From Halictus rubicundus (Eukaryota > Arthropoda > Insecta > Hymenoptera > Halictidae): 64,000 nucleotides of DNA. Of the stretch, positions 47,801-59,800 are shown piece after piece; position 1 is the stretch's first letter, and each line of letters begins with the position of its first letter. The stretch spans positions 6,980,501 through 7,044,500 of the forward strand of contig NC_135165.1 in NCBI RefSeq assembly GCF_050948215.1, given 5' to 3'. The notes below the pieces were generated by a model, which worked only from the letters and a program-made list of their open reading frames with translations, was not told the DNA's origin and searched no databases. Position numbers and translations under genes: made by a program.

Positions 47801-50800
47801 ACTTTTCGAATTGCATCTTGCTGCGTGCACACGTATCGCATTCGGAGCATTGGATTCCGAGACACACACACACAGAGGCGGGGGGTACTCCTGCAATAGA
47901 GGACGCGACCCAGTTTAACGGTGACGTAAAGCGGCTCAGGATTGAAATTCAGGAAGGACACGCGCCACGGCGAATCGTTGGTCTTCGCCCCTCCAGCCTC
48001 TCTGCATCCTCTCCCACTTGCATCCCGTTGCTCGGGTTACGAGCGTAGTCGCCTACTTTCTTCGAAATATAAATTTCAAACGGGACTATACCGCGAACGA
48101 CGAAAGAAAAGTATTTCGCGCGACGCGACGCAACGTGTCGACTGTTCGTCGTTCATCCTTGACCCGCTCGCGGCACACGGGACTCGGCGCGGATGCCCTG
48201 TAATTATATCATCGCGTAGCCCGGGACACATCGACCCATTTTTCTGCTGGAGAACCGTGGATTGAACTCGTCTCAGACCAACGGAGAACCGCCTCCGAGC
48301 TCTACTACTGGGTCACGCTCCGATATTTTTCCAATCGGGCCAAAGTCCCGGAAAACTTCGCCGAGCCAGGGAAACTTTCCCGAGCCGAACCAACTGGGAC
48401 GAAGATGGATGCAACCCTCGCGGAAAAGGTCAATCGTTGACCCGCCCGCTCTGAAGAAGCTCCTCGAATGCATTATCGGATGTCGAAATTAATATTCGCG
48501 ACCCTCCATCGTTTCTACCTTTATCTCGAATTCATTATCTTTTCCGCGCTTCGCTTTGCGGCTGGCAACCCTTAGGGATCGGAAAGAGGACGGTTTTAAC
48601 AGGACGCTGATGCTCGGGACCGCAGTCAGTTTACCAGTTTTTTAAATGCACTTTGTCTGGACTCGCTGATCTTCTCATTGCTCCCAATTCATATTGAAAT
48701 TGCCGGCATTTAAAGTACAGTCGACTTCTACAGTGCTACTGTAGAAGAATAGAGTGTACGTGGATGCATCTTCTGCGGCAGTAACTGTGCAATCTTTCAC
48801 AGCAATGTTTTTCACACTTATTGTACATTTACTACCATATTACGTAGACAGGACGAGGCATCTAACTCGATCAATTCCAATAACTAAAACTCGATAACTC
48901 AAATATTATTTCTACAGATGTTACATGATATCGAGCGGGACATGATGTGGCGTACATGACTTCATTATGATTGAAGGCGTTTAGGAGATTTGAAGGTCAA
49001 CTTTGATTTTTTAAATGGGACTGTACACGTTTTCATGCACCGCAGTTTTCTATTCTCTATAAACAAGAAGTATTAACTCATGCATGTCGAAAAATGGTTA
49101 GTTTAGCAGATATTTTAATGTGAACATTGCTAGGATTGCATAAAACCCGCGGACTAATTACCAGTGGTAGTTTACCAGGTTTATACGTAACTTATACAAG
49201 GTACCGGTACCATTAAGCGACCATCAATAACGTAATTAAAGTTCCATTGGCTTCTCCGCCTCGATAAGGTTGATCAAAAAGTTCAAAGAAAAGGGCGCTA
49301 TTAACACGTTGATTGCCACGTCGGTCATATGTGGGTGACACAGTTCTATCTTCAAGAATTAATTTCGTTCACAATACAATTGCTCGAGACGAACTTCACT
49401 GGGATTTGCACGATCTAAAAGATTTCAAGAAGTAATTCCTAATACAATTGCTCGAGACGAAACTTCACTGGGATTTGCACGATCTAAAAGATTTCAAGAA
49501 GTAATTCCTGCGATAAATTTTAACTTTGCACTTTTTATTACAATGACTGTACTATTGTGATGTTGTGGGATTTTTTGGGAGATTGTTCGGCAGTCAACGT
49601 GTTAACCTTTTGCTGAAAAGAATTTGCTGCCTAGGGGGTGGGGGGGACGAATCGCTATAGAATACTGTTGCATCCTCGTTTAAATTGTTCCGAGAGCCAA
49701 CAGGTGACCAGATGTGTGGCGAGGCTGCGGCCACCGGAGGAATTCGTCTGCGGAAGGGGTGATTCACCTACGTTCCGGATATTGCGTCGACGATCATCCG
49801 TCAAGGAAAAGGAACGGGATATGTTTATACCGCTGATAAGTTTCCTCGACGCGCCGTTCATTGTTCTCGGTTATGGTCAGCGCGTCGAGTGCCGCGCGTA
49901 CATACTTTGACGGTATGTCACCACCGTTTACGTTTCGTTCGTGACCGGGTCTATTTCCAGCGTCATTAGTGCCTTTCAGGCGACTCAATTTAATTGTCCG
50001 ACGATCCCTTCAACGCCCTCGAGACCGAACCTCCAGTCGTTAGTACGAAACCCCGTCCAAAAGTAGCGCGAATCTTCTCTGAACGAGGCGAGGCTCGTCA
50101 TTGATTTCATTGGGGCGAGGTGACTATAAAAAAATACCTAAATTGTCTCCGCGAACGAAGAAAACTAGTCTCTGAAAAGCTCGGCACAATAGTAAACGAT
50201 TAAACGCAATGATTTTACAAATTGCAGGTGCTGCAACTTTTATTCACATGTACACGTTGCAAGACGTCTAATAGTCTATTATATTCATACAATGAGTTCA
50301 TATTCTGTTAGCATAGTCTACATCAAACAGGTCGCACGATATACACTTGTGCTCGATAATAAAAACAGGAAGAAAGATTCGTAAGATTCAAGATACGTAT
50401 CTAAAGTCTGCAGTGTGTAGGTGTGAGACGAGAGCAAATAATTTACGTGTTCGTCACGTGTGTTCGAAGTAAGTGTGGAATCGACGCAAACTTAGATTAT
50501 AACATGTAGAGAGAATGCGGAATTAGAAGTATTTCTCGAGATGGCTTTTCAATTTGCTCGGGTCCACGTTGGGCCCGTGCCTCTCCGTCACTTTGCCTTC
50601 CTTGTTCACGATGAACTTGGTGAAGTTCCACTTGATAAAGCTGCCCAAGGTTCCTCCCTGCTCCTTCTTCAGATATTTCCATAGCGGATGTGCGTCATCG
50701 CCGTTCACGTCGATCTTTTCGAATAGGTCAAACTTCACCTAGAAAGAGCAGCCGATAACTCGTACGTTCTCGTTTCAAACGATTACAGTTTAAACTTCCT

Positions 50801-53800
50801 ACTCGTAGGCGTTGTTACAATTTTTCTTTGTAAAATGTTTGGAAAACATAAATCGATCCCTATACTCTTTACATAAATAGTCCTTGCCGCTGATAGCGTT
50901 ACGAGTCCAGCGGCTAGAATTATTAGACTACGTGCACGAAAATAGCGAGGTGCATTATCGAGAATATTGAAATACCTTTTGTCGGTCGGCAAAGCTGCAT
51001 ATTTCGTCGCTGCCTCCTGGCTCTTGTCCATTAAACTGGTTGCAAGGGAAGGCCAGAATTCGTAAACCTGCGAACGCATCGATTCAATGATCTGTGTTTT
51101 GCTTTCTAATTCACTGTTCAGATAGACATTTTTCTTCGCTTTACCTTTCGACTCGGCGTACTCGTCGTATAACTCGTTCAATTGTTTGTAGTTCGTCGCT
51201 GTTAAGCCACACTTCGACGCCACATTCACGATCAGGCATACGTGATCTTTGTAGCTGCGAATACATTATTATTAATACACCTTTCATTAGTCACTTCTTT
51301 TTAACGAAGATTAGTTGGCTTCTTACTTGGATAGAGGAACCTCCTCTCCTTTGATAGACTTCGCGGTGAAATCGTAAATGGATTTTGCCTCCTTGTAGTT
51401 CTCGTTTCCGCTCATGGCTGTTGCTGCAACTGAAATCGATTGATGTGCATAGAATCTATTGTTACAATAGAAATGCAATGGCGGAACATTAATCCCAGTG
51501 CGCCGTCTCGGTTTTAATTGTAACGCGATTTAGTATGTTTCCTAGTTTTTACTAAAAGCAGTCTCAATTTCAATACTCTACGAGTAAATTGCACGATTTT
51601 CGTAAGTACAACGTGAAAAAGAATATATAGAAGGAAAATATTCTAGGTCGGAAGAAATGTTTCGTTTTAGAGTTAAAATGGCTTCGAGTGCAAAGGGTTA
51701 GTAATAATAAGATCCCTCCAATTCTACCCATGCAACGATCAAGCCCGCATAAAATTTCATCCTCCACACAAAAATCTACCGTTATTTTGTTCTCACTGTA
51801 AGAGGATCACGGAATGGAGGGAGGGGCAGCTCTCAAACTTATCGGATTACGTGCCTGCGAAAGTTCGGATAACTTGAGTAAAGCCCATCGGCAGCACCAA
51901 TTTTATAAAATGCATGTCTTCGTCGCGAAGTACGCAGTATCTGCACGACGGTGTTCCTGAAACTGTCAGTGCAAACACTGTGGTACATATAACTTTTACT
52001 ACGCAACTACTTCGACTACTCGCGAGAAATATAACGAAAAAATATTTAAAAGAAACAAGAAATATAACGAAAAAATATCAAAAAACAAAACAAGAACTAC
52101 AACGAAAAAATATTCAGTACTCAGGGCATACTAACAAAAAGAGAAACCGTGTAAGTTAGCGGCGTTTACTAATGTTTAAAAATTTCGTGTATGTCATTTC
52201 ATCTATTACAAAAATATACGCAATTTTTGTATTTAGCATTTTGTTCTACCTCTAACTGTATGTCAAGTTTCATCATAATCGACATCTCCTAATATGACGA
52301 CATTCCTTGGCGGTATACACTAGGGTGGACCTTAGTTGCTCTTGTGCAAAATTTTTTTTTTTAATTCATTTGATGCGACCCTTGCAATCTGTTCTACTCG
52401 GTAAAAAACTAATTCCCTCCAAATTTCAAGTCGATCGGACAAAGGGAAGACGTGTCGCAACGAGTTTGTTTATGCAAAAAATTTTAATTTTGCGAAAAAT
52501 GAAAAAGTACACATTTTTTCAATCCCACTGGTCATTAAACACTATTTTAATGTAATATTCTTATTATATCAAAGCAAAAATTAAATTGTTTAATGAATTT
52601 GTTTAAGCAAAATTTTTAATATTTATTTTTTAAATATAAAATTTGATCTCACATTAATATAAGGAAAAGTGGAAAAAGACAGTTAAATACTTATAATTGA
52701 ATATTTTGTTTATAGGCCTAATTATAATAAGAGTATAAATAATTTTTAAAAATCTGTACTTAATGTTGTTTTATCAATTTTTGGGTATTTTTCCCTATAA
52801 TCGGTTACAATTTGTAATATGAATTGTTTTTCTTCTTCGTTTTTGCATAACGTTAAATTATAATCTTTCATTAATTTTACTGCTCTTTCTGCAACGTCAT
52901 TCACAACTTCTAATTTTGTTATAATACCTATCGCTTCGATATAATTATTATTAGTTTCCCATAGTGCTGGATCAATTAAAAGAAAATCTGAATTTATATT
53001 GAACCGTTTGAAAAAATTATTTGATTCAGATGATACGAAATGTTGTATTTCCAAATTCGCAAGATTTTTAATTTCTATAGTCGTTGTCATGTATCTCTTA
53101 TAATTATTATTATTGTTTACATTTTGTAGTGCTTGCACCATCGATCTTTTTGTTTCTATTGAAACTTTTTTATCAAAAAACGATAGCGCCGCATTCTCCG
53201 GTGACAAGTACCATAAATGGTTCACAATTTTTTTTAATGCCACATCGCTTATTTCTTCGTTAACATTTTTGTAATGAATTATATTTTTGATGAATTCTAG
53301 ATCTACACGTGGCGCCATAGCAGCTATTGGGGTCAAAATCCACGGCTCAATATAAATGTTAATTAGAAATACACATGTATCTCTAATGCTACTATACTCT
53401 TCCTGGTTGAGAGGAAATTCGTTTCGAAAAATAAATATTTTTAAAGTGTATATTATTTTAGCCATCCACCTCGCATGGTGAAATGCGCCAGGCATTTTGA
53501 ATGAAATGCCACCCAAAGGAATCCCCCCAAGAAAAATTATTGCTAATTCTAAAAGTTCTTTGTAGTCATCTCTTGGGTGACTCATTTTTGTGTAATTTTT
53601 AAAAATTTCGATTTTTTTTGTATATCATTAATATGTTTCAGAACGTAATCGTCGTGCGTTCCCGGGATGTAATTATTTTTATTAATTTCAGGCCAACTAT
53701 TTTGAAATTTTTTAAAAAGTTGAATATTCGGGCCTGTTGGCGACCGTTTGGTGCGCTCATAGCTATACTCCGTAATGTAATAAACCAAAATATTGACAAT

Positions 53801-56800
53801 ATTGTTGAAACTTTCAAGTAAAATTTCTTATTATACAACCAAAAGATGATATTTTTATGTTATAACAGTAACTCTTATCATTAAAACATAAAATTTGAGT
53901 TGCATGTAAAATTAAAGGGAAATTACTGAAATTTTCAAACTTCAAACCGATTGCGACACCCTTTCCTGTTGTCCAATTGAGTTCTTCTTCTGCAGAACTT
54001 ATTTTTTTTTGATCTGGAACAGATCTAGGGGGTCGCATAAAAAAAATCAGATGGTCGAAAAATAAGGTCCACCCTAGTATACACATGACTCAGCAAAAAT
54101 CTAGGATCAATATACTACGGATTAAATAATAGTAAATTGGAAAGTTATCGATCGTTCCAACGTTATCTGTTTCAAGCGAATCTATAACCGAGCGAAGATA
54201 AGATTGTAAACTTCTATTTTTTGACCTTGGCGTAATTTTGACGCGAAAGAATTCGAAACTACCAAAAAATTTGGAAACTATTTCAGCGGTGTGGCAAATA
54301 CACGATCTGCGACGTTCAAAATTTTGCGCACGGGCAATCGATTGCCATCTGTCGTTTGTTGCGCGAGTCTCGAGGAAACCGTCGCCTCGTATTGCACGAG
54401 ACGCGCAATATTTTCGTCGAATGTAATTGCTGAGTTTGAACCATGAATGCCTTTGCGTGTAGTATATAAGCGACGATGATGTGTGCCCGGTGCTTAGCAA
54501 TGCGTTTCGATGATGATATAAACGAATCTTACCAATAATTCGCTGACAAATCTTGCAAAGGTGAAGCCGTGAACCGTTCGGTGGCAGCTCTGTTCTCGCA
54601 CTGATGAGCCGGCCGCGAATCTACCAGCGTTTACCAGCGTCTACACGGCTTACACACACATACATCGCTGACGCGAACCGGTGTAGGCAATGATGCCACG
54701 GTACATGGTTCATCGCAGTGGAAAATGACTTTCATGTTTCATCCATCTCAATTTTCCATTAGTTACGTCAAAATGATAGCGTTTTTGAAATTTTTCGAAG
54801 ACGTGACTATCGGGGTTAGGCCACCTTGAATCGTAACTTTCCACAATTTTCTCTCGTACAGGAATGTAATCGAAGCAAAATTTCGAATATTCCCTTTGTT
54901 AGGCAAGCCTTGAAGAATATTTTGATATTTTTTTTTACAAAATCGCTCCGCTGGAATTTTTTTAATGCAGCTTTAATTCGCAACCACTCTCTTCGCAATG
55001 TAGATTACGATCCCGTAATTTAAGCTGAAGAAAAAACAGTTTTATCATGGATGTACGTAGGATTCTTTTTTTAGCAAATACTGATTTATTAAAAAATTTG
55101 TCGTACAAATATTTAGCAGAAAATGTTTTAATAGGTCACTGATGAGCAATTCTATTGTTTGTTTTCAGTACGCTGGTCCCATGGAAAGTATTCAGGGATA
55201 AGTTGAATGAGGTTCATCCCATTAGTTCTGTACTGCAAGCCATGGCACTGAAATCTACGATAGACCTTACGTGCAATGACTACATCTCCAACTTTGAGTT
55301 TGATGTATTTACAAGGTAAGCTCTCAACTGTGAAAATTAATTATCATGTGTAAGATAACAAGCCTAGCAATGCTAATATCGTTTGAATCCTTGCAGGTTA
55401 TTTCAACCATGGTCTACGCTTCTACGTAACTGGCAAATTTTGGCTGTGACTCATCCTGGATACGTAGCTTTCCTCACTTACGACGAAGTGAAGGCACGTT
55501 TACAAAAGTATTGCAGACCTGGGAGTTATGTGTTCCGATTAAGTTGCACAAGGCTGGGGCAGTGGGCCATTGGCTATGTCACATCTGATGGGGATATTCT
55601 TCAAACTATACCTCACAATAAAAGTTTATGTCAAGCCCTGCTCGATGGATATCGGGAAGGCTTGTGAGTATTCCCTACAATTTTCTTCGTTGCAATGCAA
55701 TTATAATCAATCCCTAACATTTGAATATTCGATTTCAGTTACTTATATCCCGATGGTCATAATGTGAATCCAGACCTAACATGGGCAGTACAGCCTACGC
55801 CAGAGGAGCATATAAAAGTCACTGCTGAGCAATACGAACTGTACTGTGAAATGGGTAGCACATTCCAGTTGTGTAAAATTTGTGCAGAGAACGACAAGGA
55901 CGTTAGGATAGAACCCTGTGGACATCTGCTTTGCACTCCATGTTTAACAGCCTGGCAGGTACTAAGACTAATTTCATCAAAATTAATTAAAAAGATAACA
56001 TCGTACAACATATTTCGATTTCCACCTTTAAACAGGCATTCCTGGTAGGCTTTTTCGAGCTTCGTACGAATCTGTACCTGTCTTTAGGCATAGTTGAGAT
56101 TAAGAGGAGTGAAGAGGATGTGCTTGTTTATGTTGCATCTGCGATACAAGCAGTAATAGTACTACAGTATCATTTGCTTATTAATTTCTCTATATCCATC
56201 CTCAAGGAAATTATGAATCAGTAGACTGCTTTTGGAGTTTATGCATTTATGATAAAAATTTGTAGATCAAAAAGCAGAACGTTAAAGACATTTCAGGAAT
56301 GTAAAAATACTGTGGTGTTCTTTTCGACCGATTAAACTGATTAAGGAAAAAATGGATATCTATTTTAGCTCCTGGTAACAAATTCAGATAATTTCGCATA
56401 AAAATCCGCAGTCTATGAATCAGTGACGAGAACGTTGACAATAGCAAAGAAGAATCTATTATCGTTGCTTTGATCGTTCGTCGCAGCTCCAACATAAACG
56501 TGCCATAAGAAACGAAAGCCTCGTATCCGCAGGAAAAGAGTAAACCTTATTTTGTTCGGGTTTGCAGGACTCCGAAGGGCAAGGTTGTCCGTTTTGCCGA
56601 GCTGAAATAAAGGGAACCGAACAGATAGTCATTGACCCGTTCGATCCTCGAAGAACACACCGACCAGGAACACATTCGGCGTCCGCTAGTAACGCGTCGA
56701 CCCCGACACGGGATCTTGACCCGGACACCGAGGTATCCGACTAGGAGTAGCATCTACCCCTCATTACACTAAATGTGCTCTATGTATAACATCTTCTCCC

Positions 56801-59800
56801 CGCAACACGCCTCATATTTTTTTGACGAATGCCTGACGCATTTCACCGCGAGATCTCGAATTTTCTACGACCGTGTCATTGTCATATATCATTTATAGGA
56901 GATATTAGTCATCGAGACAGACGCGTTACCTCTTGCGAGGTACGCGAAGCTTATTAAGCATAAAACGAAAAGCAGCATCGACAGTGGTCGCACGAATGAA
57001 TGTTCAGAAAAAAACCGAGCAATGTAACAAGGGACCAACTTTCTCGTCTCTATGTAAGCTTTGTCCGATTCATTTTTTTCTTTTTCCATTATCCTACTGT
57101 TTTCATATTTTTTTTTTCTAATTTGTTTGTTATGTACATAAAAACTCGCAGAATGGCTTGACGAAATGGAATAATTCATGGAAAAACGTTTTTTTTTGCA
57201 GTTCACACGCGCAAACGTGTTCGTTTGTAACAGCACGTTTTTGTTTCTTTTTCTGTTTCCGTTTTTAAAAGAGTACAATTGTCGAGGCAGAGAGAAAGAG
57301 AGAGAGAGAGCGTGAGAGAAAGAGAGTAATTGAGAAAGAGTGAGTGAGAAACAAAAATTAAATAAATGACTTGGCAATAATGGAGACCGCAAGGTAGGTT
57401 GCTTTTGTTGCATTACACCGCGTTCAAGGGCTTTAGCGTGTACCTCATTCGTTCTCGTTTCATTGATCGCGAGGCGTTTGCATTTATGATTCATGCTTTC
57501 TAGTGACAAGAACGCTATACACGTCGTTCAAGCGTACACGTCCATTGGTCGCGGTTGCTGCGTGCAACGATTTATTTCAAGGCAGACCTACGTCGGGGAC
57601 ATAATGTTTTAGAAGTAACATTGTAGTTACGCCGAGTCGCGTAACCCGCGAATCATCACTATTACGGTTTATCCGCTTTTGTTTTTCGCGCACGACAGAG
57701 GGAAAGCTCTCTCTCTCTCTCGCACGCGACCAGTTACGAAACGAGCCGACATTTCGCATGCATGTGCCAATTGTGTGTAGCTGGCAGCTGCGGCTCCCTT
57801 GCAATATGCATATACGACTGTTGAAGTTAGTGAAGCTTTGTTATCTCGCCGGACAACTTGTAACGTTTAGGTCAACCCTTTCACAGTCCATTTTTTAATT
57901 CTACATTGACTGAAACTACAAAGTCTCCTTTGCGGAAAAATGTTCAACAATTTTGTTTCGCACAATATTTCCAGTCACATTCAGTACTGTTTAAAGTCTG
58001 TGATTCGTAAGGACTATTTTAGTGAATTATTTTAGGCGATATAATTTTCTTTTTTTAATATTAAATTTGGAGGTGAAATTTAAAACTGTTTCTTGTGATT
58101 AACGCAGAATATTTTTATTTTGAATAAAGATCCTCGGTCTGCTTATTAAGCAGTTTGATATCTGTTCGCTTGGTTAAAGATTATCGTTGCATACAGTATG
58201 CTTCAATTTTTTATTTTTGGCTTACTATCTTCGGTTGAAGTAAGCGGTTCGGTTTGTTTTCTGTAAACAGTACGAAATCCAGTAAACATTTCGTTGTCTG
58301 TACAGTCTGAAATTCCTTACGTACGATTCGATCTGTTTTATTCGATTTTTTACCATTTCGATCGACTGCGAAGGGGTTGATGCTTCTTTCAATGGTGTCT
58401 CTCTGCGCGTTTGTCGCGCAGATGGCGGAATCCCTCCGGTTAAAATCGGTACTTTATCAGTATTCTGTGTAAGCAATGGTAAAGGCATAGAGAAACGAAT
58501 GGAAAAAAGGTGGTCTCGATAGTGCTCTTGGACAAGAGAGATAGATAAAAGCGTAGTTCTCTTCCGCCGGAAGTAGCATAGCTTATATCGAGCAACGGCC
58601 ATGAACCGTGTAGCTTATAGACGGACAGGGACACGCGCACACACACACACCCCAGTTCGTTGTTTTTCTGATTTTCAATTTTTGTATTCTATTAGACTTA
58701 ATTACGTACCTGTTGGCGATAGGAATAATGTAACAACAATGCGGCATCTTTACCAGGGCAAAGATGTTTATTATTTTCTTTACTTTAGATTATTTATTAT
58801 TTATTCCGTTCACGATATAATGCAAACTATCTTAACGAACCTGTTCTTTTTGTTTTTATACGCCAGCGATCGTGCTGGTCGAACGCCGAATCTCTATTCC
58901 GTGGGTACATTCTCCGTACAGTGGAACCCCCATTGTCCGAATCGACGAGAGGATCCACCGGTGTCTTGCCACGTTCTTGCATCCTCTATAGTCCTTCATG
59001 CTTCGTAGTGTATTTTTAATCGTGCAAGGATAGACTCTTTCCGTTTGCCGATCCATTCGAGACCCTTTCGCCGATCCTGTCTACGCTTGTAGGATTTTTA
59101 ACGAGGGCCCCTTCATTTTCACCGGCCCTCGCATTTCACTAGACCGATACCTAAGTCCTGTTACCGATGTTCTACCTGGGAATCGCAATTCTACCTGGAA
59201 AATAAACTTTCGTTGTGTACGCAATTTCTACCGTTCAGAAGAGGAAGAATAGAATAGAGATTAAGAGTGGAGAAAGATTAGGAACGTAGAGAAGAATAGA
59301 GAATAATCCCGATATATTCGGGAACCGTAATATACTCGGGAATAAACCCGACAATTGTCGAGAATTCTGATATATTCTAGAATCCCGACCGAAACCTTCG
59401 TTTCGATCCCAAATAAAATTCTCGACCCGTCCCGACCCGACATTTTCGGGTTCCCCCGCACACTTCTGCCAAAAACGCATACACAACAGACGTTTAATTT
59501 CCAGCTAAAAGATTGCGCTCGAACACAATCGACGGGGCTCATGCATCGACCCAGTGTAATGATTTTGCGCTATTCTCTTGTCTCGCGTTTCGCTTGTGGA
59601 GTTTCAGGCCGCCGGCGAATGTCCCGGCGGAACAATAGCGTTTTGCCGTTAAAAAAGCTGGTAGAATGGGGGTTCTACTGTGCGGCCTTTCTTATTATAT
59701 ACAGAATATCCTAGATCCTGTGCGCGCGAACGCCGTACACGAGCCTGGAACTTAAGTAAAAAAGTCGTACTCGTTGTGTTTCGTTTTTCCTCTCTTGTTT

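Larger units (their letters stand above)
42447..50522 (+). other. Cbl first coding intron, middle part
   Basis: No exon recognised on either strand before the GPx gene. Contents: CT microsatellite at 42899-42940, a GC-rich block at about 42600-43900 with the hairpin at 43396-43466, the minisatellite array at 45900-46870, a CA tract near 47867, a perfect 10-bp hairpin (CTTCTACAGT / ACTGTAGAAG) near 48724-48748 and the TTAA element at 49301-49605. Frames of 60-118 residues here have compositional bias only. Confidence 0.4.

Noticed and set aside
48262..48492. 76-codon proline/serine-rich frame in the Cbl intron
   Set aside because: Starts and stops without splice context or similarity; composition alone is not evidence.
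56889..57509. 206-codon minus-strand frame
   Set aside because: Low-complexity Ser/Leu- and Lys-rich composition from a GA/CT repeat; no family signature, and it lies in a Cbl UTR/intron.
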